DNA of 64,000 bases, from assembly GCA_902577525.1 (NCBI GenBank), contig CACGZG010000005.1, positions 1-64,000 on the forward strand, read 5' to 3'. Each line of letters starts with the position of its first letter. Positions within the stretch are counted from its first letter, which is position 1. The DNA comes from an uncultured Pelagibacteraceae bacterium (GTDB lineage: Bacteria; Pseudomonadota; Alphaproteobacteria; Pelagibacterales; Pelagibacteraceae). Both the position numbers and the translations under genes were made by a program. The notes under the pieces were generated by a model, which was not told the DNA's origin, searched no databases, and was given only the letters and a program-made list of their open reading frames with translations. Below, piece by piece: positions 1-7,978 of this stretch.

Positions 1-737
1 AAACAAAATTTATCTTTTGATAAATTCAACAAAATTTGTGTATTTAGTATTTTTTTTAACTCATCTAAAAGTCTTTCCTTTGATAGTTTTGAAATACCAA
101 CGAGGTTTTTTTTAATAAAGCTTTTTGTTTCATCCTTATGTTTTTTTTTTGAGTAAATTAAAAAAAATCTTAGATATCTTAATATTCTTAAATAATCTTC
201 TTTAATTCTTTTTTCTGGATCTCCTATGAAATTAATTTCACCATTTTTTAAATCTTCAATTCCATTAAATGGATCAAACAAATTTCCATCCTTATCTGAA
301 TAAATTGAATTTATCGTAAAATCTCTTCTCAATGCATCTTTTTTCCAATCCTTTGAAAATTTTACTTTAGCATGTCTTCCATCTGTTAAAATATCCTCTC
401 TTAAACTGGTGATTTCAAATTTATGTTTCTCAATCAGTGCAGTGATAGTTCCATGTTCAATTCCGCTTTCGTGATAATTTATCTTGTATTTTTTTAGTGC
501 TTCACAAATTTCTTTTGGTTCTAAATTAGTTGCTAAATCTATATCATCAACATCTTCATTTTTTAATATCTTTCTAACACATCCACCTACATATCTAATT
601 TCACTTTTAGTTGAATAAGAATTAATTGCCTCAAAAATTTTTGATACTTGAGTTTGATGAAATAATTTTTTTAAATTTTGACTTACATTATCTAAATTAT
701 TTATTCTTGAAAAAAGTCTATCTAATAAGTTTCTCAT
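1..737 (-). CDS. cca: CCA tRNA nucleotidyltransferase / poly(A) polymerase family (partial, 3' end beyond the window)
   Basis: Adds or repairs the 3' CCA of tRNAs. Reading the minus strand from the ATG at 737 gives MRNLLDRLFSRINNLDNV, then the class II nucleotidyltransferase head: YVGGCVRKIL, the metal-binding pair in DVDDIDLAT, RRDFTINSIY, and IGDPEKRIKEDYLRILR of the neck. The frame is open to base 1, so the C-terminus is missing. The start codon lies only three bases after the 3' CCA of tRNA-Gln, leaving no room for a separate ribosome-binding site. Cca versus PcnB-type activity cannot be separated from this fragment; an alphaproteobacterial Cca is the likelier reading. Confidence 0.88.
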   Translation of the reverse strand, partial: MRNLLDRLFSRINNLDNVSQNLKKLFHQTQVSKIFEAINSYSTKSEIRYVGGCVRKILKNEDVDDIDLATNLEPKEICEALKKYKINYHESGIEHGTITALIEKHKFEITSLREDILTDGRHAKVKFSKDWKKDALRRDFTINSIYSDKDGNLFDPFNGIEDLKNGEINFIGDPEKRIKEDYLRILRYLRFFLIYSKKKHKDETKSFIKKNLVGISKLSKERLLDELKKILNTQILLNLSKDKFC

Positions 738-740
738 ATT

Positions 741-814
741 TGGCTGGGGCGCTAGGATTCGAACCTAGGATGCAGGTACCAAAAACCCGTGCCTTACCGC
801 TTGGCTACGCCCCA
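741..814 (-). tRNA. tRNA-Gln (anticodon UUG)
   Basis: The minus strand folds as a complete cloverleaf. The acceptor arms TGGGGCG (808-814) and CGCCCCA (745-751) pair perfectly. The D stem is GCC/GGC and the anticodon stem CGGGT/ACCTG. The loop TTTTGGT places TTG at positions 34-36. The T arm is CCTAG-GTTCGAAT-CCTAG. Discriminator G (744) and an encoded CCA (741-743) follow. The gene is directly upstream of cca and is probably co-transcribed with it. Confidence 0.96.
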
Positions 815-847
815 ATTATAAAAATCGTATAACATAAAAATTAAAAT

Positions 848-1690
848 TTATATAGTTTTTGAACTAATACTCCAATATTTTTTATTGTCTCTAATAAACT
901 CTTCGTGTGCTTTGTCACATCGATTTTTTGAAAAATAATAAGAAACAAAAGCAGATCCAGAGCCAGTCATCCTCACAAATATTGGACTTCTCAAATTAAT
1001 TAAATAATTTTTTATTTTCTTGAGATCTGGGTATTTACGAAGCACAATTGGCTCCAGTGAATTACTCATTTTTTTCAAAAATTCTGGATTAAACATTTTT
1101 TTTTTTGGTATAGCAAATTTGATTTTGTCAAATTGTTTTACCTTAGAATAGATATATTTAGAAGAACAACCAATTTTGGGCATAACAATTAAAGTATATA
1201 ACTTTGGACAATTTTTGAATCTTTTAATCTTATTTTTCGAAGTAAGAACTGAATGAGTAGACTCTAGACCTAAAATCACATCTGATCCAACAAGGTTAGA
1301 AATCTCAATTATTTGTTTCTTATTCGTATTAATTATTTTTTTTTTAATAAAATATTTTAAAATATTTGCTGCGTTCATTGAGCCACCACCTAAACCAGAT
1401 TTTTGAGGTATTCTTTTATCAATCTGTATTAAAAACTTATGATTTATCAATTTTTTTTGATCCAGAATTTTTAGTAACTTTAAAACAGTATTATCTGTTT
1501 TAATTTTTTTTGAAAACTTTCCTTTAAAAATAATTATATGTTTATTAGATTTAATTTTCTTGATTAATATTTTGTCATGTAAGTCAATAAAAGAGACTAA
1601 GCTTTCTATTCTATGTAGTTTTGTTGACTTACTTATAATATTTAAAGCTAAATTTATTTTGGCGAATGATTTAATCTTATCAAAACCCAT
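848..1690 (-). CDS. ispE: 4-diphosphocytidyl-2-C-methyl-D-erythritol kinase
   Basis: ATP-dependent GHMP kinase of the MEP isoprenoid pathway, cytosolic. The N-terminus has SFAKINLALNI with the conserved Lys. The glycine-rich ATP loop is SGLGGGSMNAANIL, and the catalytic Asp is in LVGSDVILGL. The C-terminal GHMP segment MTGSGSAFV is present. An upstream in-frame ATG at 1711 gives seven more residues, but the ATG at 1690 starts MGFDKIKSFAKINL one base after the TGA of the upstream TPR gene and fits family length (280 residues), so I prefer it. It belongs to the same pathway as ispH at 18144 and feeds ubiquinone and carotenoid synthesis. Confidence 0.93.
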   Translation of the reverse strand: MGFDKIKSFAKINLALNIISKSTKLHRIESLVSFIDLHDKILIKKIKSNKHIIIFKGKFSKKIKTDNTVLKLLKILDQKKLINHKFLIQIDKRIPQKSGLGGGSMNAANILKYFIKKKIINTNKKQIIEISNLVGSDVILGLESTHSVLTSKNKIKRFKNCPKLYTLIVMPKIGCSSKYIYSKVKQFDKIKFAIPKKKMFNPEFLKKMSNSLEPIVLRKYPDLKKIKNYLINLRSPIFVRMTGSGSAFVSYYFSKNRCDKAHEEFIRDNKKYWSISSKTI

Positions 1691-1691
1691 A

Positions 1692-3377
1692 TCAGGAGCT
1701 AATGAGGCCATTTACCATTTTTTTATGAATATTTTTTCTCATAGCTTCTTCTAGATCTTTCATTTCAAGAACATTGTTCCAAAAATACCTTGCCTGAATT
1801 TTTCTATCAAGTTTCCAAAGTATATCACCGTAATGATCATTCACAGTTGGATCATCAGGCATTAGTTCAACTGCCCTTTTTAAGAACCTTTCAGCATTTA
1901 AATAATCTTTAATTAAGTAATAGGCCCAACCAATAGAATCTATGATATAAGGATCATCACTTTCCATGTTGTAAGCCTTTATTAACATCTCCAGTGCTTC
2001 ATCAATCTTATAATCTCTCTCTAGCCAAGAGTATGCTAAATAATTTAAAACATATGCATCATCTGGATTAATTTTTAAAGACTCAATTAAATCTTTATCA
2101 GCTTTTTCATAATTGCCTATACGCTCATATGAACTACCTCTTCTATAATAAATCTCTGATTTAATTTCAGCACTATGAGTTGAAGAATTTAAGATTTCTG
2201 TGTAGTAATTTATTGCTTTTTTATACTCTTTTGAGTTTCTTAAAAAATTAGCAAGATCAAATAAAATTTTATCATTAAGTTTATCAATTTTTTTGAAGTG
2301 TGAAGTAATGTAATTGACTGACTCTTTCTTATTTCTTTCTTTAGCAATAATCTGAGCTTCTTTTTTAATACGATACCAAAAATAAAACTTATCCTCTTTT
2401 TTAAAATTTTTTAAAGTTTGTTTAGCTTTTATAAATTCATTATTCAAAAATTGATTTTCAGCCACTAAAGATAGGTTAAAAATAAATCTAGGATTTAAAA
2501 AATTCGCAAGATTGAGATAAAAATTTGATTTATCAAAATTATCATCAGAGGAGTAAAGATTTGAAATTAAAAAAATAAATTCACTTATTATATCATTATG
2601 ACTCTTGCATGAAAAAACACTTTTAAACTTTTGGTGGTCTCCATTTTCAATCCAGCTTTTAGCTTGCGATAGTAGAAGTGTAGTATTTATATACTCTATA
2701 TCATTTATTAATTGTTTTACTTTTGCGAATTCATTATTTTCTATTAAATAACTTAAATAAAAAAAATTATATCTAGTATAATCACCATCGATATCATTAA
2801 TCAAATTTAAAAAATAATTTTCAGTTTTTTCGTCATTCAAATAACATAATTGAAATGTCTCTGAAATAATTGAGAGAGTCCCAAAGTTTTTTTTATTTCT
2901 TAAAAATTTCTTTTCCTTAAATACATAAATATACTGTTTTAAACTCTCTAAAATTGCTAAATTAAACTTATCATTTTTAAAAAGTTCTGAAATTTTTATT
3001 ATTTGATTATAAGCATAATCTAGGTCATTTTTTTTTATGCTATCTATTATTAATAGAAAATGGGCATCAAAAAAATTTAAATTATCTTCGCTCTTATTAT
3101 TTTTAATCAAATAAATTGCTTGATTAATTTTATTCTCTAACACTAGAGAATAGATATATCTTTTAAAATATGGATCATGTTTATTGATTAAAACTTTTGA
3201 AGTATTAAAAAAACTTAAAGCTTTTGTATTATCCTTATTTTGATGAGCAACAATTCCTGAAAAATACCTTGATAGATTTTTAGAGTCAAAATTGTCAAAA
3301 CTAGCGCTTTGAGAAAATACAGGAATTTGATAAAATAAAAATATATATAAAATAAATTTTATTTTTTTATAAAACAT
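1692..3377 (-). CDS. Exported tetratricopeptide-repeat protein
   Basis: 561 residues. The N-terminus (MFYKKIKFILYIFLFYQ...) is a hydrophobic signal peptide ending near VFSQS, so the protein is probably periplasmic or outer-membrane associated. The C-terminal third carries TPR units, e.g. AEIKSEIYYRRGSSYERIGN, NPDDAYVLNYLAYSWLERD, SDDPYIIDSIGWAYYLIKD and MPDDPTVNDHYGDILWKLDR. The remainder is helical and divergent. It resembles alphaproteobacterial TPR proteins of unknown specific role; a scaffold or assembly job is only an inference. It sits one base before ispE, so the two are probably co-transcribed, and diverges from the uracil-DNA glycosylase gene 11 bases away. Confidence 0.8.
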   Translation of the reverse strand: MFYKKIKFILYIFLFYQIPVFSQSASFDNFDSKNLSRYFSGIVAHQNKDNTKALSFFNTSKVLINKHDPYFKRYIYSLVLENKINQAIYLIKNNKSEDNLNFFDAHFLLIIDSIKKNDLDYAYNQIIKISELFKNDKFNLAILESLKQYIYVFKEKKFLRNKKNFGTLSIISETFQLCYLNDEKTENYFLNLINDIDGDYTRYNFFYLSYLIENNEFAKVKQLINDIEYINTTLLLSQAKSWIENGDHQKFKSVFSCKSHNDIISEFIFLISNLYSSDDNFDKSNFYLNLANFLNPRFIFNLSLVAENQFLNNEFIKAKQTLKNFKKEDKFYFWYRIKKEAQIIAKERNKKESVNYITSHFKKIDKLNDKILFDLANFLRNSKEYKKAINYYTEILNSSTHSAEIKSEIYYRRGSSYERIGNYEKADKDLIESLKINPDDAYVLNYLAYSWLERDYKIDEALEMLIKAYNMESDDPYIIDSIGWAYYLIKDYLNAERFLKRAVELMPDDPTVNDHYGDILWKLDRKIQARYFWNNVLEMKDLEEAMRKNIHKKMVNGLISS

Positions 3378-3388
3378 TATTGTACTTT

Positions 3389-4105
3389 ATGACTAAAAAG
3401 TCCTTAAATCAAAATGCTAAATATGTTCAAGAACTCATAAATATTATAGAGCCTAATTTTGTATTTGAAAATAAACCCATTAATAGACTCAATAAAATTA
3501 AATATGAAAAAAGTGTTGAGCAAGATAAATCGAAAAGATTGATTGAATTAAAATCAAAGATTAATTCAATTGAAAATTGTAATTTAAAACAAAATTCAAA
3601 AAATATGGTTTTGAGTAGTGGAAGTATCAATAGCCCCATTATGTTAGTTGGGGAGACTCCAGGGGAGTTAGAGGATAAATCTGGTTTACCTTTTCAAGGA
3701 GATGTAGGGACTCTTTTAAATAAAATGCTTATAGCCATAAATCTTAATCCAAAAAAAGTTTATTTAACATACTCTATAAACTATAGAACTCCTGAAGACA
3801 GAAAACCATCAAGCCAAGAGATTAAAAGATACTCCCCATTTTTAAAGGAACATATCTCAATAATTGATCCAAAAATTATTGTGCTTCTAGGGAGCACGGC
3901 AATGGAGTCTGTAACAGGTTCAAAAGATAAAATTTCCAAAGAAAGAGGTAAATGGAAGGAAATTATTTTAGGAAGTAAGAGTGTACCTTTGATGGTTACG
4001 TTAAGTCCATCTTATTTGATGAGGTTTCCAGAAAATAAGAAATATTCCTGGGAAGACTTAAAAAAAATTAGAAAAAAAATTCAAGATCTCAACATCAAAA
4101 CTTAA
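3389..4105 (+). CDS. Uracil-DNA glycosylase, family 4-like (lacks Fe-S cysteines)
   Basis: Base-excision repair glycosylase superfamily. Recognisable family-4 features are MLVGETPGELEDKSGLPFQG followed by DVGTLLNKML (usual GEAPG..ED..G.PFVG..G.LL), VYLTYSINYRTPEDRKPSSQE, and a C-terminal LSPSYLMRFP..KKYSWEDL. The open frame begins with TTG at 3380, but ATG at 3389 (MTKKSLNQNAK) is the likelier start. Family 4 enzymes bind a 4Fe-4S cluster through four cysteines; this protein has a single cysteine in its whole length. The usual His of motif HPS/A is Ser here. Activity on uracil is therefore inferred, not certain. Its stop overlaps rnhB (TAATG). Confidence 0.82.
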   Translation: MTKKSLNQNAKYVQELINIIEPNFVFENKPINRLNKIKYEKSVEQDKSKRLIELKSKINSIENCNLKQNSKNMVLSSGSINSPIMLVGETPGELEDKSGLPFQGDVGTLLNKMLIAINLNPKKVYLTYSINYRTPEDRKPSSQEIKRYSPFLKEHISIIDPKIIVLLGSTAMESVTGSKDKISKERGKWKEIILGSKSVPLMVTLSPSYLMRFPENKKYSWEDLKKIRKKIQDLNIKT

Positions 4106-4665
4106 TGAAATTAATAGCGGGAGTTGATGAAGTTGGTAGAGGAAGTTTAATTGGACCAGTATATGCAGCTGCAGTTATACTTAACACATCTATAAAAAAA
4201 AAATTATTAAAAGACTCAAAAAGTTTGAGTAAAAATAAAAGAGAATTTTTAGCAAAATATATCAAGAAAAACTCAGTATGGGCAGTAGGCAAAGCATCTG
4301 TCAAAGAAATTGAAAAAATGAATATTCTACAAGCAAGTCTACTTGCAATGAAAAGGTCAATTATAAAACTAAAAAAAAAACCAAAGCTAGTTTTAATTGA
4401 TGGAAATAAAATACCTGAAATTAAAAATTATAAATTAAAATCAATAATTAAAGGTGATCAAAAAATAGCCTCTATTTCAGCGGCTTCAATTATTGCTAAA
4501 GTTTCGCGTGATAAAATGATATCTACATTAGGAAAAAAATTTAAGGGTTACGATTGGGATAAAAATTACGGTTATGGAACTAAAAAGCATTTAAAAGCCA
4601 TTAAAAATTTAGGAATAACATCCCACCATAGGAAAACTTTTTCTCCAATTAATAAAATTAAATAG
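4105..4665 (+). CDS. rnhB: Ribonuclease HII
   Basis: Removes RNA from RNA-DNA hybrids and single misincorporated ribonucleotides. 186 residues, normal for the family. The N-terminus LIAGVDEVGRGSLIGPVYAA has the D-E of the active site, LKDSKSLSKNKRE follows, and LVLIDGNK and ISAASIIAKVSRD supply the later acidic residues and the SIIAK motif. The C-terminal YGYGTKKHL is typical. The start ATG overlaps the stop of the glycosylase gene by one base, so they form an operon. RNase HI is also present in this window (20054). Confidence 0.95.
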   Translation: MKLIAGVDEVGRGSLIGPVYAAAVILNTSIKKKLLKDSKSLSKNKREFLAKYIKKNSVWAVGKASVKEIEKMNILQASLLAMKRSIIKLKKKPKLVLIDGNKIPEIKNYKLKSIIKGDQKIASISAASIIAKVSRDKMISTLGKKFKGYDWDKNYGYGTKKHLKAIKNLGITSHHRKTFSPINKIK

Positions 4666-4680
4666 GTTTCACGTAGAAAC
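4666..4680. other. parS-like interrupted palindrome
   Basis: GTTTCACGTAGAAAC directly follows the rnhB stop. It equals the bacterial parS core GTTTCACGTGAAAC with one extra A in the centre. The arms GTTTC/GAAAC are perfect. The extra base would alter half-site phasing, so a working ParB site is doubtful; it may simply be a small hairpin behind rnhB. Confidence 0.25.
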
Positions 4681-4735
4681 ACTACATATAGTTTTCTCAA
4701 AAAAAACTTACACTAATTAAACCCATATATTTCAA

Positions 4736-4753
4736 TCACAGGTTGACCTGTGA
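4736..4753. promoter_or_regulatory. 18-bp perfect palindrome over the ccrM -35 region (operator candidate)
   Basis: TCACAGGT-TG-ACCTGTGA is a perfect inverted repeat with a two-base centre. It covers the candidate -35 hexamer TTGACC and ends inside a GANTC site (GAATC, 4752-4756). The position is typical of a dimeric repressor operator. The regulator is unknown. Confidence 0.5.
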
Positions 4754-4771
4754 ATCTTTTTGGAGTCTAAT
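4743..4771 (+). promoter_or_regulatory. ccrM promoter containing two GANTC methylation sites
   Basis: TTGACC (4743-4748), a 17-base spacer and TCTAAT (4766-4771) form a good sigma-70 type promoter. GAATC (4752-4756) lies in the spacer and GAGTC (4763-4767) overlaps the -10. Transcription would start about 8 bases before the ATG at 4786, a near-leaderless message. In Caulobacter, ccrM transcription is sensitive to methylation of GANTC sites near its promoter; a similar autoregulatory loop is inferred here. Confidence 0.55.
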
Positions 4772-4785
4772 TAAATTTCTTAAAA

Positions 4786-5856
4786 ATGAGTTTAGATTTT
4801 AAAAATAAATTAATTAATGGCGATAGCTTAGATGAACTAAGAAAAATTCCTGATGAGACTTTTGATTTAATTTTTGCAGACCCTCCTTATAATCTTCAAT
4901 TAAAAAATGAGCTTACAAGACCAGATAGATCTAAAGTTAGTGCAGTAAATGACAAATGGGATAAATTTGAAAATTTCAAAAAATATGATGACTTCACTTA
5001 TTCATGGTTAAGAGAATGCAAAAGGATTTTAAAAAAGAATGGAGCAATTTGGGTAATTGGAAGTTATCACAATATTTTTAGAGTTGGAACAGCAATTCAA
5101 AATTTAGGTTTTTGGATTTTAAATGATGTTATTTGGAATAAAAAAAATCCAATGCCAAATTTTAGAGGAACACGTTTTACAAATGCTCATGAAACTTTAA
5201 TATGGGCATCAAAAACTGAAAAATCAAAATATACATTTAATTATCAATCTTTAAAGTGTTTAAATGATGATCTTCAAATGAGGTCTAACTGGGAATTACC
5301 TATTTGTAACGGTTTAGAGAGATTAAAAAAGAATGGTAAAAAACTACATTCTACTCAAAAACCTGAGTCTTTACTGCACAGAATTTTATTAGCAACATCA
5401 AATAAAAATGATCTAATTTTAGATCCTTTCTTAGGATCGGGAACAACAGCTACTGTCGCAAAAAAATTAGGAAGAAACTATTACGGTATTGAAAAAAAAA
5501 AATTATATTTTAAAGCTGCTGAACAAAGATTAAAAAAAACAAAACCTATAGAAGATGATTATTTAGATACTTTGCAAAATGGTAGATCTAAGCCGAGAAT
5601 ACCTTTTGGATCATTGGTTGAATTAGGAATAATTAAACCAGGCACTACTATTTTTGATAATAAAAAGAAAATCAGTGCAAAAATTATGGCTGATGGCAGT
5701 ATCAAACATGCTCAAACTGAAGGCTCAATTCATAAAGTAGCAGCTACAATTTTAGGTGCTGAAAGCTGTAATGGATGGACCTATTGGCATTATAACTTGA
5801 ATGGAAACGCAGTTCCTATCGATCATTTAAGACAAAGATTAATTTCTAATAGTTAG
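4786..5856 (+). CDS. ccrM: CcrM-type DNA adenine-N6 methyltransferase (GANTC)
   Basis: 356 residues, the usual CcrM length. The order is that of a beta-class N6-adenine methyltransferase: catalytic DPPY in LIFADPPYNLQL near residue 30, a target-recognition region, then the SAM-binding LDPFLGSGTTATVA. The C-terminal extension (from about residue 265: RIPFGSLVELGIIKPGT ... HKVAATILGAESCNGWTYWH) is the CcrM-specific domain, which supports GANTC recognition. In alphaproteobacteria this enzyme methylates the chromosome in a cell-cycle dependent way. The promoter has its own GANTC sites. The 3' end overlaps the convergent monooxygenase gene by four bases. Confidence 0.95.
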   Translation: MSLDFKNKLINGDSLDELRKIPDETFDLIFADPPYNLQLKNELTRPDRSKVSAVNDKWDKFENFKKYDDFTYSWLRECKRILKKNGAIWVIGSYHNIFRVGTAIQNLGFWILNDVIWNKKNPMPNFRGTRFTNAHETLIWASKTEKSKYTFNYQSLKCLNDDLQMRSNWELPICNGLERLKKNGKKLHSTQKPESLLHRILLATSNKNDLILDPFLGSGTTATVAKKLGRNYYGIEKKKLYFKAAEQRLKKTKPIEDDYLDTLQNGRSKPRIPFGSLVELGIIKPGTTIFDNKKKISAKIMADGSIKHAQTEGSIHKVAATILGAESCNGWTYWHYNLNGNAVPIDHLRQRLISNS

Positions 5857-6998
5857 TTTTTATATATTTTGCCCAAATAGCCCTCTAAAAACTTTTTGCT
5901 TTTTACTAATCTTTTCAAAAAGAAGTTTCTAACAAATATATTTAAGGGATTAGATAAATGAAAAGCAAATTGATTAATTTTTGAGCGATTATTTACCATC
6001 TTTATTTTATCAACTCTATTTCTAAAAAAATTACTTTCAGTATTATTTTCTATATTTTCAAATAATTCGTATGCGCCTTCTATTGATTGTGATGCACCTT
6101 GAGCAAATGATGGTGAAAAAGCAAAAAAAGCATCTCCTATTAGATGAATATTATTATTATTAACCTCAAAAAAATCATTACTCACAAATACTGGGTATAT
6201 CTTTAAATCATTAATACTATCAAAAAATTCCTTGTTTAAGTGCGGAACTTTTTCTAAAATCTTTTTAATAAAATTATTGTCTTTAAACAACGAAAAATCT
6301 TTTTGCTCATCATCTGAAAGATTATATTTCATTATAGCTATAAAGTTTAAATCTCCATCGGGAGATACTGGATAAATAACATAATGGAAATTTGAACCTA
6401 AAAACAATGAGATGTTTTTTTTATCAGCCTTGTTTGAGGAGCTTGGTATTATTCCTCTAATAGCTAACGTATCATTAAATTTTGGTTCGATTTGATTTTT
6501 TGATAACAGATTTTTACTCTTTGAAAAAACTCCATCTGAAATAATTAAATAATCAAATTCACAAATTTCATTATTTTCAAAAGTAATTTTAACAATTTGG
6601 TCTTGTTGTTCTATCTTCGAAATTGTGTGGTCAAATTTTATTTCTTTTTCTAAATCCTTTTTTAAAAAATTAATAAGTGATGATCGTTTAAGAGTAGTAT
6701 ATTTACAATTTTCAGTATTAAAATCTGATATATTTAACTCACATATTTTATTAGAATTTTTAACTGAGTAAAAATTGATTTTATCTGGATTAAATTTCTT
6801 GTCATTTTCTAATTTATCGAACTGAATTTCATTTAATAGTTTGATGCTGTTAACAGATAATTGGATTCCATAACCTTCTTCTAGATTTATTGAGTTTTTT
6901 TTTTCATAAATTACAACTTGATAATCTAATTTTTTTTTGAATAAATTAGCAATAAATAGTCCTGAAATACCTGCTCCTATAATTGCTATTTTTTTCAT
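5853..6998 (-). CDS. FAD-dependent aromatic-ring monooxygenase (PF01494-like)
   Basis: 381 residues with the flavin hydroxylase layout. The N-terminal dinucleotide fold is IAIIGAGISGLFIANLFKKK with an acidic residue ending beta-2 (VVIYEK). A DG motif is at YLIISDGVFSKSK, and the FAD-ribityl motif is LIGDAFFAFSPSFAQGASQS. The family includes UbiH-like ubiquinone hydroxylases, salicylate hydroxylase and 3-hydroxybenzoate 6-hydroxylase; the sequence does not settle the substrate. The start overlaps the mutY stop (ATGA), so the two are co-transcribed. It meets ccrM tail to tail. Confidence 0.78.
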   Translation of the reverse strand: MKKIAIIGAGISGLFIANLFKKKLDYQVVIYEKKNSINLEEGYGIQLSVNSIKLLNEIQFDKLENDKKFNPDKINFYSVKNSNKICELNISDFNTENCKYTTLKRSSLINFLKKDLEKEIKFDHTISKIEQQDQIVKITFENNEICEFDYLIISDGVFSKSKNLLSKNQIEPKFNDTLAIRGIIPSSSNKADKKNISLFLGSNFHYVIYPVSPDGDLNFIAIMKYNLSDDEQKDFSLFKDNNFIKKILEKVPHLNKEFFDSINDLKIYPVFVSNDFFEVNNNNIHLIGDAFFAFSPSFAQGASQSIEGAYELFENIENNTESNFFRNRVDKIKMVNNRSKINQFAFHLSNPLNIFVRNFFLKRLVKSKKFLEGYLGKIYKN

Positions 6999-7978
6999 AG
7001 GTTACCCTCTAAATATTTAACAACCTTTTTTGTAAATGTAGGCAACATAGAATTACTAATTTTTTTTTGATCAACCCAATAATAAGAAGGTACATCTTTA
7101 ATATTTTTTGGATATTGAATTTTGATATTCATATTCATGTTAGACATTTTAAAATTTATAGTTTTATTAAATTTTTTTGGTTTAGATAATTCTTGCATTG
7201 GAAAAATTCTTAAGTTTTTGAGAAAGTTAAATTTTGTATTTTTAACCAATAGATATTTTTTATCTTTTTTATAAACATTTAAAACAAAATACTTATCTAT
7301 ATTTTTTTTACTATTCTTTGTAAGTTTGAAATCTTTTTTAATAAATGATTTACATTTTTTTGAGATTGGACATTTAAAACAGTTGGGACTTGTAGGTTTG
7401 CAAATCAAAGCCCCTAATTCCATTAAAGCTTGTGCATAATCGCTAGATCTTTGGGATGTACCTAATATAGATTTTTTTTTGTGCAAATTTTCCTTAGAAA
7501 TTTCTTTATCTTTTTTAAGAAATAGATATCTCTTTAAAACTCTTTCAACGTTTCCATCAAGAGGTATAAAAGGCTTATTAAATGCAATAGCTAAAATTGC
7601 ACTTGCAGTATAATTTCCAATTCCTGGCAAAGAAATTAAATCATCAAAAGTATCTGGTAATTTTCCTCGAAAGTTTTTTTTAACAACTTGAGCAGTTCTT
7701 TTTAAATTTTTTACTCTAGAATAATATCCAAGACCTTCCCAGAGTTTATAAAGTTTTTTGTCATTAGTTTTAGCAAGTGAATTGAGATTTGGGATATTTT
7801 TAATGAAATGATTAAAATAAGGAATGACTGTTGCAACCTGAGTTTGTTGTAACATAAACTCACTTACTAATGTAAAATATTGTTTTTTGACGGGTGAAAC
7901 ATTTTTTCGCCATGGTAGTGATCTTTTATTTAAATCATACCAATTTAGAATTTTTTTTGTTACAAATTGTTCTCTCAT
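6995..7978 (-). CDS. mutY: A/G-specific adenine DNA glycosylase
   Basis: Removes adenine mispaired with 8-oxoguanine. Start MREQFVTKKILNWYDLNKR matches MutY N-termini; a TTG-initiated extension to 8023 is unlikely. The helix-hairpin-helix is LISLPGIGNYTASAILAIAF, followed by the catalytic Asp in PLDGNVERVLKR. Iron-sulfur ligands are intact: C-x6-C-x2-C-x5-C in CKPTSPNCFKCPISKKC. The C-terminal NUDIX-like domain is short and divergent. The start codon is the minus strand of CATATG whose plus strand starts the DciA-like gene. Confidence 0.94.
   Translation of the reverse strand: MREQFVTKKILNWYDLNKRSLPWRKNVSPVKKQYFTLVSEFMLQQTQVATVIPYFNHFIKNIPNLNSLAKTNDKKLYKLWEGLGYYSRVKNLKRTAQVVKKNFRGKLPDTFDDLISLPGIGNYTASAILAIAFNKPFIPLDGNVERVLKRYLFLKKDKEISKENLHKKKSILGTSQRSSDYAQALMELGALICKPTSPNCFKCPISKKCKSFIKKDFKLTKNSKKNIDKYFVLNVYKKDKKYLLVKNTKFNFLKNLRIFPMQELSKPKKFNKTINFKMSNMNMNIKIQYPKNIKDVPSYYWVDQKKISNSMLPTFTKKVVKYLEGNL

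Noticed and set aside
626-832. Plus-strand open frame of 68 codons over the cca start and tRNA-Gln
   Set aside because: It reads through a perfectly folded tRNA on the other strand and has no family resemblance.
4771-4784. CtrA-like TTAA...TTAA before ccrM
   Set aside because: Spacing is five bases rather than the seven of the CtrA consensus; the region is simply AT-rich.
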